Source of the DNA: Rhizoctonia solani
Taxonomy: Eukaryota; Basidiomycota; Agaricomycetes; Cantharellales; Ceratobasidiaceae
Assembly (NCBI RefSeq): GCF_016906535.1
Contig: NC_057380.1
Span: forward strand, 1,116,001-1,180,000
Direction of reading: 5' to 3'
DNA: 64,000 bases
In this document: one piece after another, positions 47,393 through 63,216 of the stretch
Numbering within the stretch: the first letter of the stretch is position 1
Layout of the letters: the number at the start of each line of letters is the position of its first letter
Position numbers and translations under genes: made by a program
The notes under the pieces: generated by a model
Seen by the model: only the letters and a program-made list of their open reading frames with translations
Databases searched by the model: none
Told to the model about the DNA's origin: nothing

Positions 47393-48038
47393 ATGCCTCC
47401 AACCCAGACTATTCAGACTTGCAGCGCATGCGGAGAGCAATATCCTGCAGGTAACGCAGAGCAGTAAGCACCTAAGGGAACTTCAGTTATTCTCCCAATA
47501 CACTAATTTGAACAATATTAGGACTCTCAGTCTTCCTGATTCTGGTACTTGTATTATGTGTACCTTCACCGTTGCTCCTTGGGAGTTTTCAACATTCGCA
47601 CCGACAGCACCAGCTGTCAATGTTGAGAGTGTCCAAGGCATTTATCTTCCAGCGAATAACCCAAGTCCTACGCCTATCGCTGTGAACGTCAATATTCATA
47701 ACGAGCCTGTAGGGGTGCGTCGAGTACCTCAGATCGAATTTCTCGGCCCTCGAAACACATTGTTCTATATTACGATTACGAAGGGACCAGCAGGGCAACT
47801 ATTGAACTGCCCATACCACGTCTACTTTCAAACATACCACCAGAGCCTCCCCAACCAATGTGTATCCGCCATTACTCATGGTTCTCCAAAGTACCCATGG
47901 CTCGGGGATATCGTTGTGCTGAAGTTTGATGGCAAACGAATGGAACGGTTCAGGAGTGCAAGCTTAACTGACGATATGGCTAACATTTCTTGGTTTTTCA
48001 TGAGTCATGCCATTCCTAGTCAAGAAGCACGAGTTTAA
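47393..48038 (+). CDS. Zinc-ribbon protein of unknown function
   Basis: Exon 1 is 47393-47463 and exon 2 is 47522-48038, in phase, 195 residues. The N-terminus has two CxxC pairs: TCSACGEQYP and, across the intron, GTCIMCTF. Four cysteines in a C2-x18-C2 layout suggest a zinc ribbon. The following 150 residues are mostly beta-strand (IEFLGPRNTLFYITITKGP, SPKYPWLGDIVVLKFDGKRM) and not recognised. The intron lies between the two CxxC pairs. Confidence 0.65.
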
Positions 48039-48790
48039 GCATTCATGTTGCCCAAGTTATACGCCTCTGTTGTGAAATTGATCCTGTCTCTTGAAACTCA
48101 TTCTGCATACACGTTCTGAATGATATTACTGTGTATTCGACTATGATACAATCCCGAAATACTTGAGAATTGAATAAATGTTTAATCGACTTAATTTGCT
48201 GACTAGAAGCGCCAAGCCATTTGCCACCCGGTCTGATTTGAACACACATGTGGAATGCTCGTCACGAGAATAAATTCTCCTCATGACACATAGGACTATT
48301 AGTATCTACCGAGAAGTGAAACAATAGTAGGTCTGATAGGGGTTTCCTCCAGGAAGTGAGATCCAAGTTAGTGCATGAGTAGTATATGCTTCCGGGGGTC
48401 CGGGGCGCGCATATAGCCGCCCAAACTTAGATGAGTCACTCAAATAGAGACGGTAAAAGTTTATTCGGTGTAGAATCTACAACCAAAGCGACAAAAAGAT
48501 CCGTGTGGCTACGATGTGTTCTGCAAAGAACTAAAGGATGTTCATCGTGCGATCTCGGAATATTGACCTGGGGTTTTAACAACCCGGATCTGTAGTAATT
48601 CCCGATAGCATATGGCATAAATAACTCTGGTGGAGGTGTGAAATGCAAAACGAGCAATGTACGCTGAGGTCCACAGTGAACTACATGGAGTGTAGACGAT
48701 TGCAAATTGTGTCATAGCTGTGTATCAAATTATCGCAACTGCTATCGTAAATAAATACAAGCGCTCCGCGGTGAATCGAATGTATCGAAT
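48039..48790. other. Intergenic with one doubtful frame
   Basis: A minus-strand frame at 48436-48705 (89 codons, starting MQSSTLHVVHCGPQRTLLVL) is open from ATG to stop but has no recognisable motif or neighbour support. Confidence 0.4.
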
Positions 48791-50448
48791 CTATGCTGAT
48801 GCTTGATCGGCTAAAAGGGGGCGCCTCTCTCCTTCCTGAACACCAACGCTCGAGAGAGGATCGCTATCCGTAGTAGCAGGGCCAATCAGAGGTGTTTCTG
48901 CGGGTTGAGTTGTACGCATGAATGACGGAGGGCTAACCAGCCCATTGAACAAAAACTGTGATCGAAGAGGTTAGTCGTTTGATAAAACGTGTCACTAAAT
49001 TTGCTTACGGTCCCGTAACTGATCGATCACCATGGTGCCCGTTAATAAGGTAATTCCAACAGAGAAAAATCTACTCACACAAGCAGTCCAAACCCAATGA
49101 ACTGGGGCACGGATCCAGGCCATTTAATCTTCTCCCATCCCAACATAACACTGCCAATCCAGATGCCGAGTGTGCGGCATGTGTCGATGGTGCTACGTGC
49201 GGTGGCCGATATGCTGCGTGTCACAGACAATCCAAAGTAGTTGAATGACGCGATCGAGAACATGATCAAGAAAGAAGCGAGCAAAACGGGGGACGTGAGT
49301 TCCGACGAAGGCGGGATGATGGTCAAAGGGATAGAAGGAAAGTAAGCGATCACAGGAAGGGCAAGAAGGATAGTGAATGTGCCAAAGAAGCCTTCCCAGC
49401 CGACGGCGAGCATAGCCTCAACCGAGTAAGTCTTCATAATCTTGTCTTCGATCACGAACTGTGTGGCAGCGCTTTACGGAACGATGAGCCATGAGTTCAA
49501 TAATATAAGTCAAAGATAAAGATAAAAGCTTACAATAATTGGGCCAGCAACACTAAGGACATACCCATGATCAATTCTGGATCAGCATCAGCGGCGTTTG
49601 CAACGACACCGGTCTCGTCACTACTGCGAATGAGAGAGCCGGATAGGCCAACGAGCCCAACACCAAACATTACGGTGACAAGGGAGAACCATTGAAAGCG
49701 AAGAGGCGGGTACGCAGAAGAATGACTGAGAGAACTCCCACCCAAAGGACCAATGCCCCTCGCGTCATTTGATATATCGAGACCGGAATATGGCTGCAGA
49801 AGCGATCAGACGACACACATTGAGAAGTAAGATATGGACGAACATCAACCCAACACCCATCAACTGTGATATGTGTGATCAATTAGTGCCAGGTTCAAAT
49901 ATTATTAAAAGTGTATACCGTGGTTGCAGTGAGGTCGCACAAGGCCGGAATCCAAAACCAGCAGACGTTCCAGCCAGTCAAAGGGATAGCGTGGTCTTTG
50001 GGTGATTCTTCGGCACTTTCATCCTCCTCGATAAGTAACGGCTGGGCTCTCTTGGGCTGGGAAAATTTGGCAAATATGACGGGCAAGAAGCCTGGGAGTG
50101 ATGGCTAATTTAGACCAGCTGAGCTGTGTGAAGTGCAAGTGGGAACCTACAGAGCATCTCTCCGACAAACATGTTGAGGGTTTGCCATACTACGACCGGA
50201 TTGTGAGCATGATTTCTCGTCTAATATATATGGCTGACCTGGTTGTTCGAAGTACCTAGCAGGAAGCTTCTCCCCTGGCTCACAGTTGGCAACACACATG
50301 TTATCTTGCCATTTCGTGAGCAGCGAGTTTGCACATCCTGGAGAATAGTGAGATTTTCAGGTGCCAAATCATACAATCTTCAAAAATATCAAGTACCTGT
50401 GATGAGCATTCCCGTAACGAGTATAGGTACCACCGACTTAAAAGACAT
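48791..50448 (-). CDS. SLC35F6-like transporter of the drug/metabolite superfamily
   Basis: The start MSFKSVVPILVTGMLIT is at 50448. Exons run 50448-50397, 50337-50239, 50189-50151, 50091-49919, then further exons to 48955-48791. Motifs typical of SLC35F6: LLTKWQDNMCVANC, WFWIPALCDLTATT, PVSIYQMTRGALVLWVGVLS, WFSLVTVMFGVGLVGLSGS, and the terminal PLL-type tail (GERRPLLADQASA). About ten membrane segments; relatives sit in lysosomal or endomembranes, with transported substrate unsettled. One base appears to be missing at about 49700-49704, between LLRTRL and RFQWFSL, where the frame jumps with no intron available. A short acidic loop (LLIEEDESAEESPKD) precedes the middle segments. Confidence 0.78.
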
Positions 50449-52704
50449 GGTGGTTGGTGCGGTGGCAAGTAACCTGGGGCGGTTGGCTGACAAAACCAAA
50501 TAAGGGTGCTGCTCACGTGCACGTGGTGCGACCACCGGAACTTGAACTCACTTCAAATAGATACGACGGCCATTCACTACCAACCAGCTGACAAGAGTGT
50601 CACTATGATTACAACATACTCAACATCATCAGCGAATTGAATCTTTCGACATCAGTCGCCCTATATCGCTACACCTGGACGCCGCACATTCGAGAACTAA
50701 CTTGGAATCAAACTTTGATCGATCGCTGATCGGCAAAGCCAAGGGGGCCCAGATCCTCGTTATTCTACTTCCAGTACATGAACAGATATCCTATCTCTGG
50801 ATCATTTTAGCAAACTATCTGTCGTACCCAATAACGGTACTTTGTGGAATTGATGTTTGAAACGGAGGGCAGCTTCGCATTAATTTACAATTCAACCGAA
50901 TACTCTACCGAATATAATCTCTTGGACAGTACTTCTGATCCGACTTTGATGGGATGAACATTTAGAATTAGGGGGGGAGGAAGGTGTTGAAACGTTACCT
51001 GTGGTACAAAGTTCCACATAAGGTAGGGTCTTCAGAGCTCTAAATATGCAAGCTTCATCTTAATCTTGTACTGACACCCATAGAATCGACCATCGCTGTT
51101 GCTCTGCCTATCATGCTATTCAGCAACAGTGTGTATTCCCGTATCCAAACTCCAAGTTCCCTGGTTTTCAAACGAATCACAATCTAAAACATGATATGTT
51201 TGCCCAGAGGCACTAGTCTCTGTGGACAGTTCCCTATAAAACATGTGAATCTCGGTTACTCATGTAAATTGTAGAAAGTGCTGTTTGATTCCTCTCCGGC
51301 GTTGAAGAAAAACGCACCTGCTAGCCCACAATACAGAGAAAAATATCTAAAGCGCGCTGTCAAGATTGGAGAGAGTACCCAACAGAATAAATTGTTTGTT
51401 GTTGGTTTGTTTAATCTCAGTGTCGTGTTCACTCGACGTCTCAATTCGATGAGGAGAAAACGTCGTAAATAGAGGCTGAGTCGGCTGAAAAGGGTGTAAA
51501 TGCATATAATGAATATAAACCCCCGAATGAGGCAAATGCGCAGAACGTCGACATTTTGTAAGACTATCGATTTGATTCTGAACTAATGTGCTCAATCTTT
51601 CCACCATCAGTTTAGCCCAGTCAAAAGTGGCAATGCCTTGAGCGATATAACGAAAGCCATCAAGGATGAACTCGCGTACGGGTAACGGGTTACACCAAAG
51701 AAGTCATGTGCAAGGTAATTACGGAAGACGAGCATGATGTTTATGTGATCCGCTTTCGAGTGAAATGAAGGCCGATCCTCCAAGTCGGGAGCGGATGTCG
51801 CCTATAATGACACCAAAGCCGAATTCACTGAGTGTAGCATCTCCTCGGCTTTATGGCCACATAGCATAGTACATGTTTGAATCCCAAAGTAATCGAACCA
51901 TGCTTAGTTTTGTAACCCATGGAGATATACCAAGATTAGGTATACAAAATACAAGCTCGTATAGGCATTTCGCTGGGACCAACTCTTCAATCCCTCGGGC
52001 ATTGATTTAATATTCAAGAGCTTACACAAGTTAATGATTTCTGGTCGGATTAAGTATTGCCTCGTTCGGTATCACACGTTAGAGATGATATTGTGCACTG
52101 GATGAAGCAAGGGTAGTAGAGACCAGAGGGAGGCGAGCTAGAGGCATATATGAACTTTCCGACAACGTGGAAAGGGAAGTAAGGGAAAATAAATCTCAAA
52201 ACTCAAAAGACGATTAAAAAGTTGGCTGTGACGATACTAGTGATGCCTATATCCAGATAGTCACAACAAATGTTGGGATGTGTCCGGGAATAGGTACGAA
52301 GAACTACCGTTGCTTTTTGATACGAATCAGGTATGTTTTGACGACTATGTAGTGTAATGCCTCCTTAAATGCGCACCAAAAGGAATGAGTTCCTGAATTT
52401 ATTTTATCCATGGATAGTTTGATATTTGGATATTTCAAATATGCACTACTAATCTGAGCTGATATGAACGGTAAATAATAACAATGACCAAGAATGTGAA
52501 AACGGCTTGTAAAAAATGCTCCATGGGAGCCATAATGCTCAGGTTGTTCAAACACGGTGACCGAGCCACACCGAGCCACTTGCCGATCTAGATTACATCA
52601 TCCCCCATCGATTACCCTATCAAACTAATTTCACGTACAATCACATTCCAGACGCGTCTCCGACAGCTACCACCACTTACGACTCCATTCACTCAGATCT
52701 AAGA
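50449..52704. other. Gene-poor stretch, nothing recognised
   Basis: Frames up to 91 codons on both strands, none with a motif. The last 120 bases form the pyrimidine-rich 5' flank of adenosine kinase. Confidence 0.5.
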
Positions 52705-54078
52705 ATGGCACAAACTTACACCATTTTCTGCATGGGTAACCCCTTGCTGGACATGCAAGTCAGCAAGGGCGAAGCCATGCTCGAGAAGTATAAGCTCAAG
52801 GCCAATGATGCAATTTTGGCTGGAGAGGAGCATATGTCTATGTACGTTCAAGTTTACACTGGACTAAGGTGTAGCTAACCAAATGCCCCAATAAACCAGC
52901 TACGAAGAAATCAAAGAGAAGTATGAGATCACCTATGTTGCCGGTGGAGCTGCCCAAAACGCTGCACGAGCAGCTGCCGTGCGTCCTCGATTATTTCAGC
53001 GTGAATTAGCCTGATGTAACAGCTAGTACGTTCTCCCACCCAACTCGGTAGTGTACGCGGGATGCGTCGGCTCGGATGACCTCGCAGAACAACTCCGGGC
53101 TGCAAACTCCAAAGAAGGTGTTGCGTCCGCGTATCAAGTCAAGCAGGGCGAAAAGACCGGGGCCTGCGCCGTCATCCTTACTGGCCATCATCGCTCGTTG
53201 GTGACTACCCTCCGAGCGGCCGAGATGTTTGACAAGAGCCACTTGTCGAGCCCAGAGGTCGCCCCATTGGTTGATGGTGCCCAATTCTACTATGTTGGTG
53301 GATTCTTTTTGACGCATGGTGTCGAGAGCGCATTGGAAGTTGCCAAGAAGGCTGCTGCGGCCGGAAAGGTGTGTTCATTCTATTAGTATGGTTCAAAGTA
53401 TTAAGGGACTGAATATGGGCAGACATTCGCGCTTAACCTCTCTGCGCCTTTTATCTGTCAATTCTTCGGAGTCCAACTTGGTCAAGTTCTTCCTTATGTT
53501 GACATCCTGATCGGAAACGAGGACGAGGCTACAGTGTGGGCTACCGCCAACGGTCTTGCAGTATGTTTCTTCATTTATGTTATTTTCGGAAACCTAACGG
53601 ACAATGATGTTCACTTTCGATAGTCTGATACATCCTTGAAAGATATCGCCAAGACCCTGGCCAATTTGCCCAAGCACAATCCATCCCGCCAACGCACCGT
53701 TGTTATCACCGGTGGACCAAACCCGACTATTGTCGCCAAGTCGGGTCAGGGTGAGGAGCCCAAGTCTTACCCCAGTACGTCCACCAAACTGTCCTGCGAT
53801 CGATTATGGTTCTGATTTTGCTCTTCTAAAGCATATCGACTAGCTGATGATGAGGTCGTCGATACCAATGGCGCTGGAGACATGTTTGCGGGAGGATTCC
53901 TCGGCGCGATCGCCGCCGGCAAGTCGATTGACGAGGCTGTCGAGGTTGGTCACAAATGGGCGTCATGTGTGTTAAGACCGTGAGTTTATCCCGACATCGA
54001 TCAACTGGGTGTATGCTGACAGGTTGGATGGCGTAGATTGGACCACAACTCCAGTTCCCTAAAGTCAATGTTTTCTAA
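52705..54078 (+). CDS. Adenosine kinase
   Basis: Phosphorylates adenosine to AMP with ATP, for purine salvage and clearing adenosine from the methylation cycle. Exons are 52705-52841, 52900-52978, 53027-53368, 53423-53561, 53624-53774, 53832-53979 and a last one ending in TAA at 54076-54078. PfkB/ribokinase fold motifs are MGNPLLDMQV near the start, YVAGGAAQNAARAAA (substrate loop), LIGNEDEATVWA, and DTNGAGDMFAGGF, which holds the catalytic Asp and anion hole. The ending IGPQLQFPKVNVF is typical. One base is missing in the A run at 53954-53956: the family pattern GHKMG.MCVK appears only in the shifted frame, and only that frame leads correctly into the last exon. In a housekeeping gene this is more likely a sequence error than decay. 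Confidence 0.93.
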
Positions 54079-54275
54079 GCAATGTAACCTTTATGAAGCA
54101 AAAACAAATTCAAGCAGCAGAATTGCTATTTCAACGAGTCATACAGAGTGAAGGAAGTACAGGAAGTCTGGGAATCGTTCAGTCGAGATAATCATCAATT
54201 CGGTGTCGTAAGCTGTAATAAATATTTCCAATCATTCGCCTGGTACAAATCACGAACGGGCACGCCCACCGGGGC

Positions 54276-55358
54276 TCAGTGCGCATTCGGGGGCAAGAAT
54301 TTAGTGAGCATCTGGGATAGGGTAATAACCGCGTTTTCCGCAGCCCATTTATGGCCAGCACGAGCGGCAAATCCGGTTCCGACGAGGCCAACCATGAGAA
54401 GGAAGCCCACCGACCAGGCAATGACGAGTAAAATAAATGACGCTCCTGTTGATTGAAGAAGCATTGTGTCATTGGATATTTAAGACTTCGGTGTCAGGAA
54501 ATGGCTTACCATATTCGGTATTGTCGTGGAACCATCGAGGACGAGTGCGACGGAGATGGACAACGATGGCCATGGTTAGGATTTGGAGCGCAACTGAAAA
54601 GACAGAGATGAGTGGTTTTCGCCTTTACGGTGAAAGATAGGCAACGAACCTTGCAAGCCAGTAAGGGCCCCAATAACCTTCCAAGCGCCTCTCCTCCTCG
54701 CTCTAGTGGAGAACCGGAAGCTGACCACAAACAAGACGAGAAGAACGACGACTTCAAGCACAATGCTCATCTGCATTGCGTATCCCGCCGTGGTCCAGAG
54801 GACACAGAACGACTGACCATCGTGATCACAGGCAGCACGCGATGGGAATGGCTTGCACTTGTATCTTGGCTGTTTCTTTTTCTTCTCTGGGAGCTCGTTC
54901 TCGGGAGGAGGCGATGGTGTCGGGTTCTCCGGCCGGGTAGGATCGGTGATGGGTGGGATGGCCCTGTCTGGGATAAATTCATAGAAACGCATATCAGAAA
55001 CAGACTGAGGCTCCGGAGGTGGTCTGTGCGGCGTATTAGGAGGAAGCGGCAGTGTTGGGTCTGGGTTTTTTGGGTTGTAAGGAGGAGCGGGTGTTGTTTG
55101 GCGTAGGTCGCATCGTTCATAGAGACCAGTGTATGATAGGTCATGCGAACCGTTGGGGTTAGGAACACGTAGTCTACAGGTTCTATGAGTAAATGGAAGA
55201 TATGTTGTTCACTTATGCTTACAATTTCGGGACTGCGTTTGAGACGATCGTCTGTGGAGAGTTGGCAAATTGGGTCTATGCTAGGACACATCTGCACTTA
55301 CCACCGACATAACGGCCAGGGCGACGGCCAAGCTAATAAGATACGGCGTCTTTCTCAT
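54276..55358 (-). CDS. Uncharacterised membrane protein with three hydrophobic segments
   Basis: Exons are 55358-55302, 55275-55223, 55182-54650, 54593-54510 and 54445-54276, giving 298 residues with every junction in phase. There is an N-terminal signal anchor (TPYLISLAVALAVMSV). Next comes a long Pro-rich extracytosolic loop with several cysteines (RYKCKPFPSRAACDHDGQSF). A central membrane helix follows (IVLEVVVLLVLFVVSF), then an Arg-rich turn (STRARRRGAWK). Last is a C-terminal membrane helix (ASFILLVIAWSVGFLLMVGL). I recognise the layout as common in basidiomycetes but not the function. It converges with adenosine kinase, with 197 bp between the stops. Confidence 0.75.
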
Positions 55359-55533
55359 CGTGCAGTCGTCGTTGGGCTCCACGTACTTCTGGCCGGACGG
55401 CTCAGCTTACATTAATATCATGGAATGGTTGACGTCATTTTGAATCGTGGGCGCTTCTCAAGTAGCAAATAACATTGCAAATCATTAGTTCCGGTATCGT
55501 ACAACGCGAACCTCATCGGGATGAACCATGATT

Positions 55534-58500
55534 TCACGCGAAAACCGCTCGCCGCAAGACGGCCCTAACCAAAGTCACCCAATCCTCATCGGTATTATTT
55601 GTTTCCACGGTTTGGGTTTCCCATTTCGGAACGCAAGCCTCAACCAGTGCTAACGCCTCTCGAGGCGTATGATCTTCAATCCACCGCACATACTCGGCTT
55701 CGGTCCAAGTGTGCAGCGTGTGCGGTAGGGGGTATGGTGATCGCACAATAATGTGGTGCAGTATAATCAGCGGTGGAAGACTGTACGTGTCATCGGGAGA
55801 AGAAAGAAGTGCGGTATCCAAGAATAGCAAAGGTCTATAACGAAATTGTCAGCATTTATCTAGTCAAACTGATAACGAAAGAACCAAATTTTACCTCAGA
55901 GCACGTAAGACACGATAATCATCCCCCAAAACGTCTAGTGACCCCGTTCTCCTCGATGGATCAGCGACAAATGACCCTAGCGTAAACTCGAGCTCAGTCA
56001 TATCGCTTGTGAGTTGGAGCTTTCCCGCTTCGCCGAGAGGCTTGATGATCGACGCGTTAAGAACAAAGGTTCGATGACGTTTTTGGCCACACTTATTATC
56101 CTGTAGTCACATTCAGTTTCTAGGCCCACATTTAGTGGCAATTTAATACTAACCAATCCTGGACAACGTCTGCCACACTGAACTTGCTAAACACCTCGTT
56201 TCGGAGGAATCCCAGTTTGGCGGTGAGTTCCTTCATGTATGCACTTGCCCCGCCTCCCATACCGGGCGCCATTGTTTCAAACGACTTGCTGAAATCTACG
56301 CGGTGCATACGTGACAGGATCAATCCCAAGTCGCGTCGGATAGCGCTTAAAAGGGGTTCGGATATTCCTTCGCACTGGCGCTCGATTTTCTAATTTTGCT
56401 CATATCGGTCAGTTGAAGTACGCAACGAGAGAGGGAACTTACTTTAATAGGGGGTTTCAGGACTAATGTCACTCCTTCATGAAACTCTCCTTCCAATTTA
56501 TTTAGCCTCGCCCAGCAAGTGTGTAGCATTGTGAAAATCTGTGCGTTTAGTGCTTGTTGGGCTGTCCCTAGAGGGCCTACAAGGGATGTCGCGCTCCTAT
56601 CCCTAACGATCTACATCCTTGTCAGTACCGCCCACTTGCAACACATTGAAACAACGTACTAAAGTATCCGTTCTACTAACCAGCAACTCCAAGGCCCCAC
56701 CCACATTCTTTGCCACGCTCTTCACAAGCAACGGATCGAATCTTGCCGAATCGAGCTCATTGACAACTGTTCGACTGATAGCTAACCCCTCAGGAGCACC
56801 CGGAGGTGATTGTCGCACAGCTGTGGCGATGGTTTCGTTCATCCGAGCCGTGGATCGAGAGAGGTAGAGTTGCTCGAATGCAGACACCGAACGAAGGACG
56901 ATTACTGTTTCAGGACTTTTTTGTTATCAAAGGGAAGAAAGCATTTCAGTACAGTGGCAGTGTAAATAAAGTAATGATCACCTTTGTTGGTTCGATGTGT
57001 AGATTGTATCCGTGTGCATTGCGATTTTGGCGAAAAGATCGTGAAACAGTCGGAGGAATCGAGGATATCCGGTACTGAGTGTTTGTTGCAGGAATGTCGA
57101 GGCTGACAACTACCTGATTAGACTATCTCTTCGAAGGATTATGGGGATAGTGCTGGCTTCGAGGATGGTGATAGGGAGAGATAGTGAAATACCTTTGGCA
57201 GCCTCTTTGGAATGCTTGTCAAGCGAACGAGCGAGAGCACTCCAGAAAGCTGTCGTTGGCCTATTTTCCAGTACCTGGGATATGGGATAAGATTGATCAA
57301 TTCATACTATTACTGTAGTACTTACCGTCATAGCCTCGTCTAAAAACGAAGTCTGAGATATAGGATCTTTCTTGTGCTTTAGCACTTTCTCGAGATTATA
57401 CACCTAGATCCAAAGTGGATAAGGAAAGGCCATACGTAGTCAATCGCCTCTCAAAGGCGCACCTTGATGCAGCACCCTGCCATTTCTTCGATCATCTGTT
57501 CTAACCTGGCCCACAATGCATTGGTCCATTGAGGAGCAGTCAGATTGGTTGGAGCTGTTCGCACCCGCGAGCGGTACATTAATCCACTGGGCTGGGGGGG
57601 CGGGTCTAGAAAATTACTTCTTTGTTAAACACACGGCACCCTGGACTGAAAGAGTGGACTCACCATTTCCAGATATCTCTTTTGCGATCCTAGAGACATC
57701 AAACGCAGACTTGATTCTTGCATCCACTGCTTCAGTCAGATCGACTAACAGAGACTGCACGACCCCGGGCATGATCCGTAGATTGAATGCTGTTTGTAGC
57801 GCGGCCGCCAAGACCGATTGATTCTGTTCTCAATTGAACGTTAGGTTCACCCTAGTGGAGATTATGTTATTGTACTGACCAGAGACGTTAGTCCCTCCAC
57901 GATCATGGACTCCATTTCTTCATTTATTCGGTTTCGAGACGAATCAAGGGTGGGTACTAGTCGAGCAACAACGTTGATTTTTTGTAAAGGGATGAACGCA
58001 GCCTGATCATCACTTTTCTCGGTCGGATGATTGGCTGTGGCATTCGTTGGAGCCGATGTCTCTAACAGGGACGCTGCACCATTGAGAGTTAATTACTTTT
58101 GTCGTCCGGGCCCTATGAATAAACTAATTGACGTACATAGTTCCGCGACACTTAGTGCGGCTCTGGCAACCGCGCGTTCCTTCGCATTTCCATCCTCTGC
58201 CCCAGCACCAGATCCAGGAGCAGTACTGTCGATTGATTCTCTTGAGTTACCAGAGGTCACATGCTTGGACGAGGTAGATGCAGATATCCCCGATTCTATT
58301 TCTTTCATTTGTAGTTCAAGTCGGCGCGCTAGGGCAACGAAACGACTCGTCCTGCGAAGCACGTCGGCAGCCTGGCGTAGTTTCTGAAGTCTGAAAAAGA
58401 GACCTGCAAGTGTCTCGTACGGGACATGAACTTTGAGGCGGAGACTTTTGGTCGTTCGAAGTCAAGAAAACAGAGCTGGACTTTGGAACAAGACTCACCG

Positions 58501-58846
58501 ATCAAGAGATTGAGTTAGTTCGTTTATCCCTTGTCGGACGAAGATAAAAGCCCTTCCATTCCACTAACATTCGCCGCCTGAGTTAACAAGGCTTCGTGGT
58601 GTGCCACGACCTAATACATATATAAGAATATGGCTAATTAAATGGCCGAGGAACTTGGCAAAATACAGACATACCAATGACCGAATTTGCCCCGCAACAT
58701 CATCGACAGCGAGGGTTAAACGACCAATGAGTTGAGATATCTTCGTTGGCAGTGCTTCCAGTCGGGGCCGCAAGTACTTTGTGTGCATACTCAGTGGGGT
58801 CAAATGTATCTGAACCAAACTCCCGTTCGGCCCACTCGCTCATCAT
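55534..58846 (-). CDS. COG5: Conserved oligomeric Golgi complex subunit 5
   Basis: A subunit of the COG tethering complex, which guides retrograde vesicles within the Golgi. A multi-exon gene. Start MSEWAEREFGSDTFDPTEYA; then QLIGRLTLAVDDVAGQIRSL; VVARHHEALLTQAANVSGME is the typical N-terminal helix block; then LQKLRQAADVLRRTSRFVAL and a later segment FNLRIMPGVVQSLLVDLTEA. The C-terminus is HHIIVRSPYPLPHTLHTWTE followed by YVRWIEDHTPREALALVEA, characteristic of COG5. Two reading-frame breaks are visible near the 5' end: about 58735-58745 (between ANEDIS and QLIGRL) and about 58538-58541 (between GLLSS and RQGINELTQ). Introns cannot explain either. Exons in the middle (56100-57900) were recognised but not all junctions were fixed. 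Confidence 0.8.
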
Positions 58847-59221
58847 GGAGCTCACATAGGGAATTGCGAATAAGATTGAGGCTAGCGCTTGGCGCTTGCG
58901 CTCGCCGAATTGTACTCTCAAGTGAAATCGAGCTGAAACGAAGGCCAATATGTACTGACTTTAGGAACCAAAGCTCTCTCAATCTGATTCATGCCGAGGG
59001 AGGCACGCTCAAGTGATTATTCTCAGACAATTTCATACTAGAAAGTTTATTTTTTACTGACATACTAATACTAAATTTCAGGATCTTGTTACAACAGCGA
59101 GAGAGAAAAAACTGATAGTTTGCACCCTGAATTGACTCGCTTTATAGTTATACCCAGTAGCTCTGTGCCTCATTTAACATTTGTCTAGTTATAAGCGATT
59201 GTGATCCACACTTTGTGGAGG
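58847..59221. other. Intergenic between two minus-strand genes
   Basis: Upstream region of COG5 and 3' flank of the NmrA-like gene; no gene recognised. A tiny upstream exon cannot be excluded. Confidence 0.5.
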
Positions 59222-61969
<2,748 letters not shown>

Positions 61970-63000
61970 TTATATGTACATACTGCCTTCACCTCTATCT
62001 AGATGTTTGGCACGAGACTGAGCCTTGAAGATGGTAGACCTTTGCCCGACCCTGTGAGATTTCCAATCAAGTTGATCCAATGATGCCTGAGACACCGACG
62101 CCACTGCCCTTGTAGCAGCTTCCAAAGTAATTGTATTAGGAGGAACGTCGTCGGCACTACTATATTCAATAGGCCTAGAAGGTGCTGGGGGAGTTATGTG
62201 ACGTGTGGGTATGAGAAGGAGGGTTATTGGGAACTGGAGGTATTCACACTCGGCCACTATGGCGGCCGCCAGGTGCTGTACCAAGTTGGGCGGAGCGAAC
62301 AGCTCAATTGTCTTTGCCTAATCGCCAGTGTTAGCTGCTGAGCTATTCATTTTTATTCTGTGTTATAACTTGCCAGGGTCTCCGCAGAAGGAGAGGTACT
62401 CAAATATCGGATAGGATGGTCGTCTTGTATGCGGGGTTGGCCAGAGATGTATGCAAGGTAGGAATAAGAATCGACAACTATGATCCTATGGAGAGGTACC
62501 AGTTCAGTTTATGAAAGAAGGTTGTAACTCATATTACGCACTGTTCGCTATCTCCTCGAGTTTCGAGAATTGACTGAGCGACAAGGTGCTGTGCGCCAAG
62601 AGGAAGTCGATGGGTCAGTACAGCTACTAATCGCTTCGTATTGGTCCTCCAGTATTCCACGACCTTGTTAACTGGTTTTTTAGTTTGTCGACATTTTTTC
62701 TGGTAGTAAATCGTACCAGAGTCTCATCTAATTGGATAGAACCAATTGTCTGTCCCTCAAATCCAGACAACCAATACCGTGCAATTGGCCCGCAGATGAT
62801 CATCAGAGGTCCATGGTCTCCTTGAGGAAGATTTGACACAAGTTTGTAAGTAGGAGCCGCTCGATCAGGTCGAGAGCCGGGACTGTGTCCGATTTCATCT
62901 TCTGAATCAGATTCGACCGCATAACGAGCAGGAGGCGCATCTTGCAAAGGATCAGTATCCTACCGAGCCAGAAGAGGGAATACAGCTAATGAGATCTCTG
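61970..63000 (-). CDS. Uncharacterised conserved-looking protein
   Basis: Exon pieces on the minus strand line up. Around 63000-62640: EISLAVFPLLAR, DTDPLQDAPPARYAVESDSE, DEIGHSPG, and LMIICGPIARYWLSGFEGQT. Around 62490-62380: VDSYSYLAYISGQPRIQDDH and RYLSTSPSAETLA. Around 62310-61970: LVQHLAAAIVAECEYLQFPI, TLLLIPTRHITPP and ASVSQASLDQLDWKS. The alternating strands and helices, with a Ser/Asp-rich loop, recall proteasome-assembly chaperones, but this is a guess. An in-frame TAG separates LLAR from DTDP near 62955, so an unseen junction, a later start or a defect is involved. Exon ends are approximate. Confidence 0.5.
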
Positions 63001-63216
63001 CAAGATAAGTGAGTCAGACATGACGAACCATTCGTTTCACAAATATATAAGCGACAGAGATTGCTGGGAGCGTCGTCAGCAAGGAATAATGGTTCCGTGC
63101 CTTGGTCACGTGTGGATTGGTGTTTGATCGACAATCGTTCCATGGCTGACATCCACCAACTGCCGTCCCATAGTGAGCTATTTTTCAAACGGCGAGTAAA
63201 TAGAATTACTCACTGG

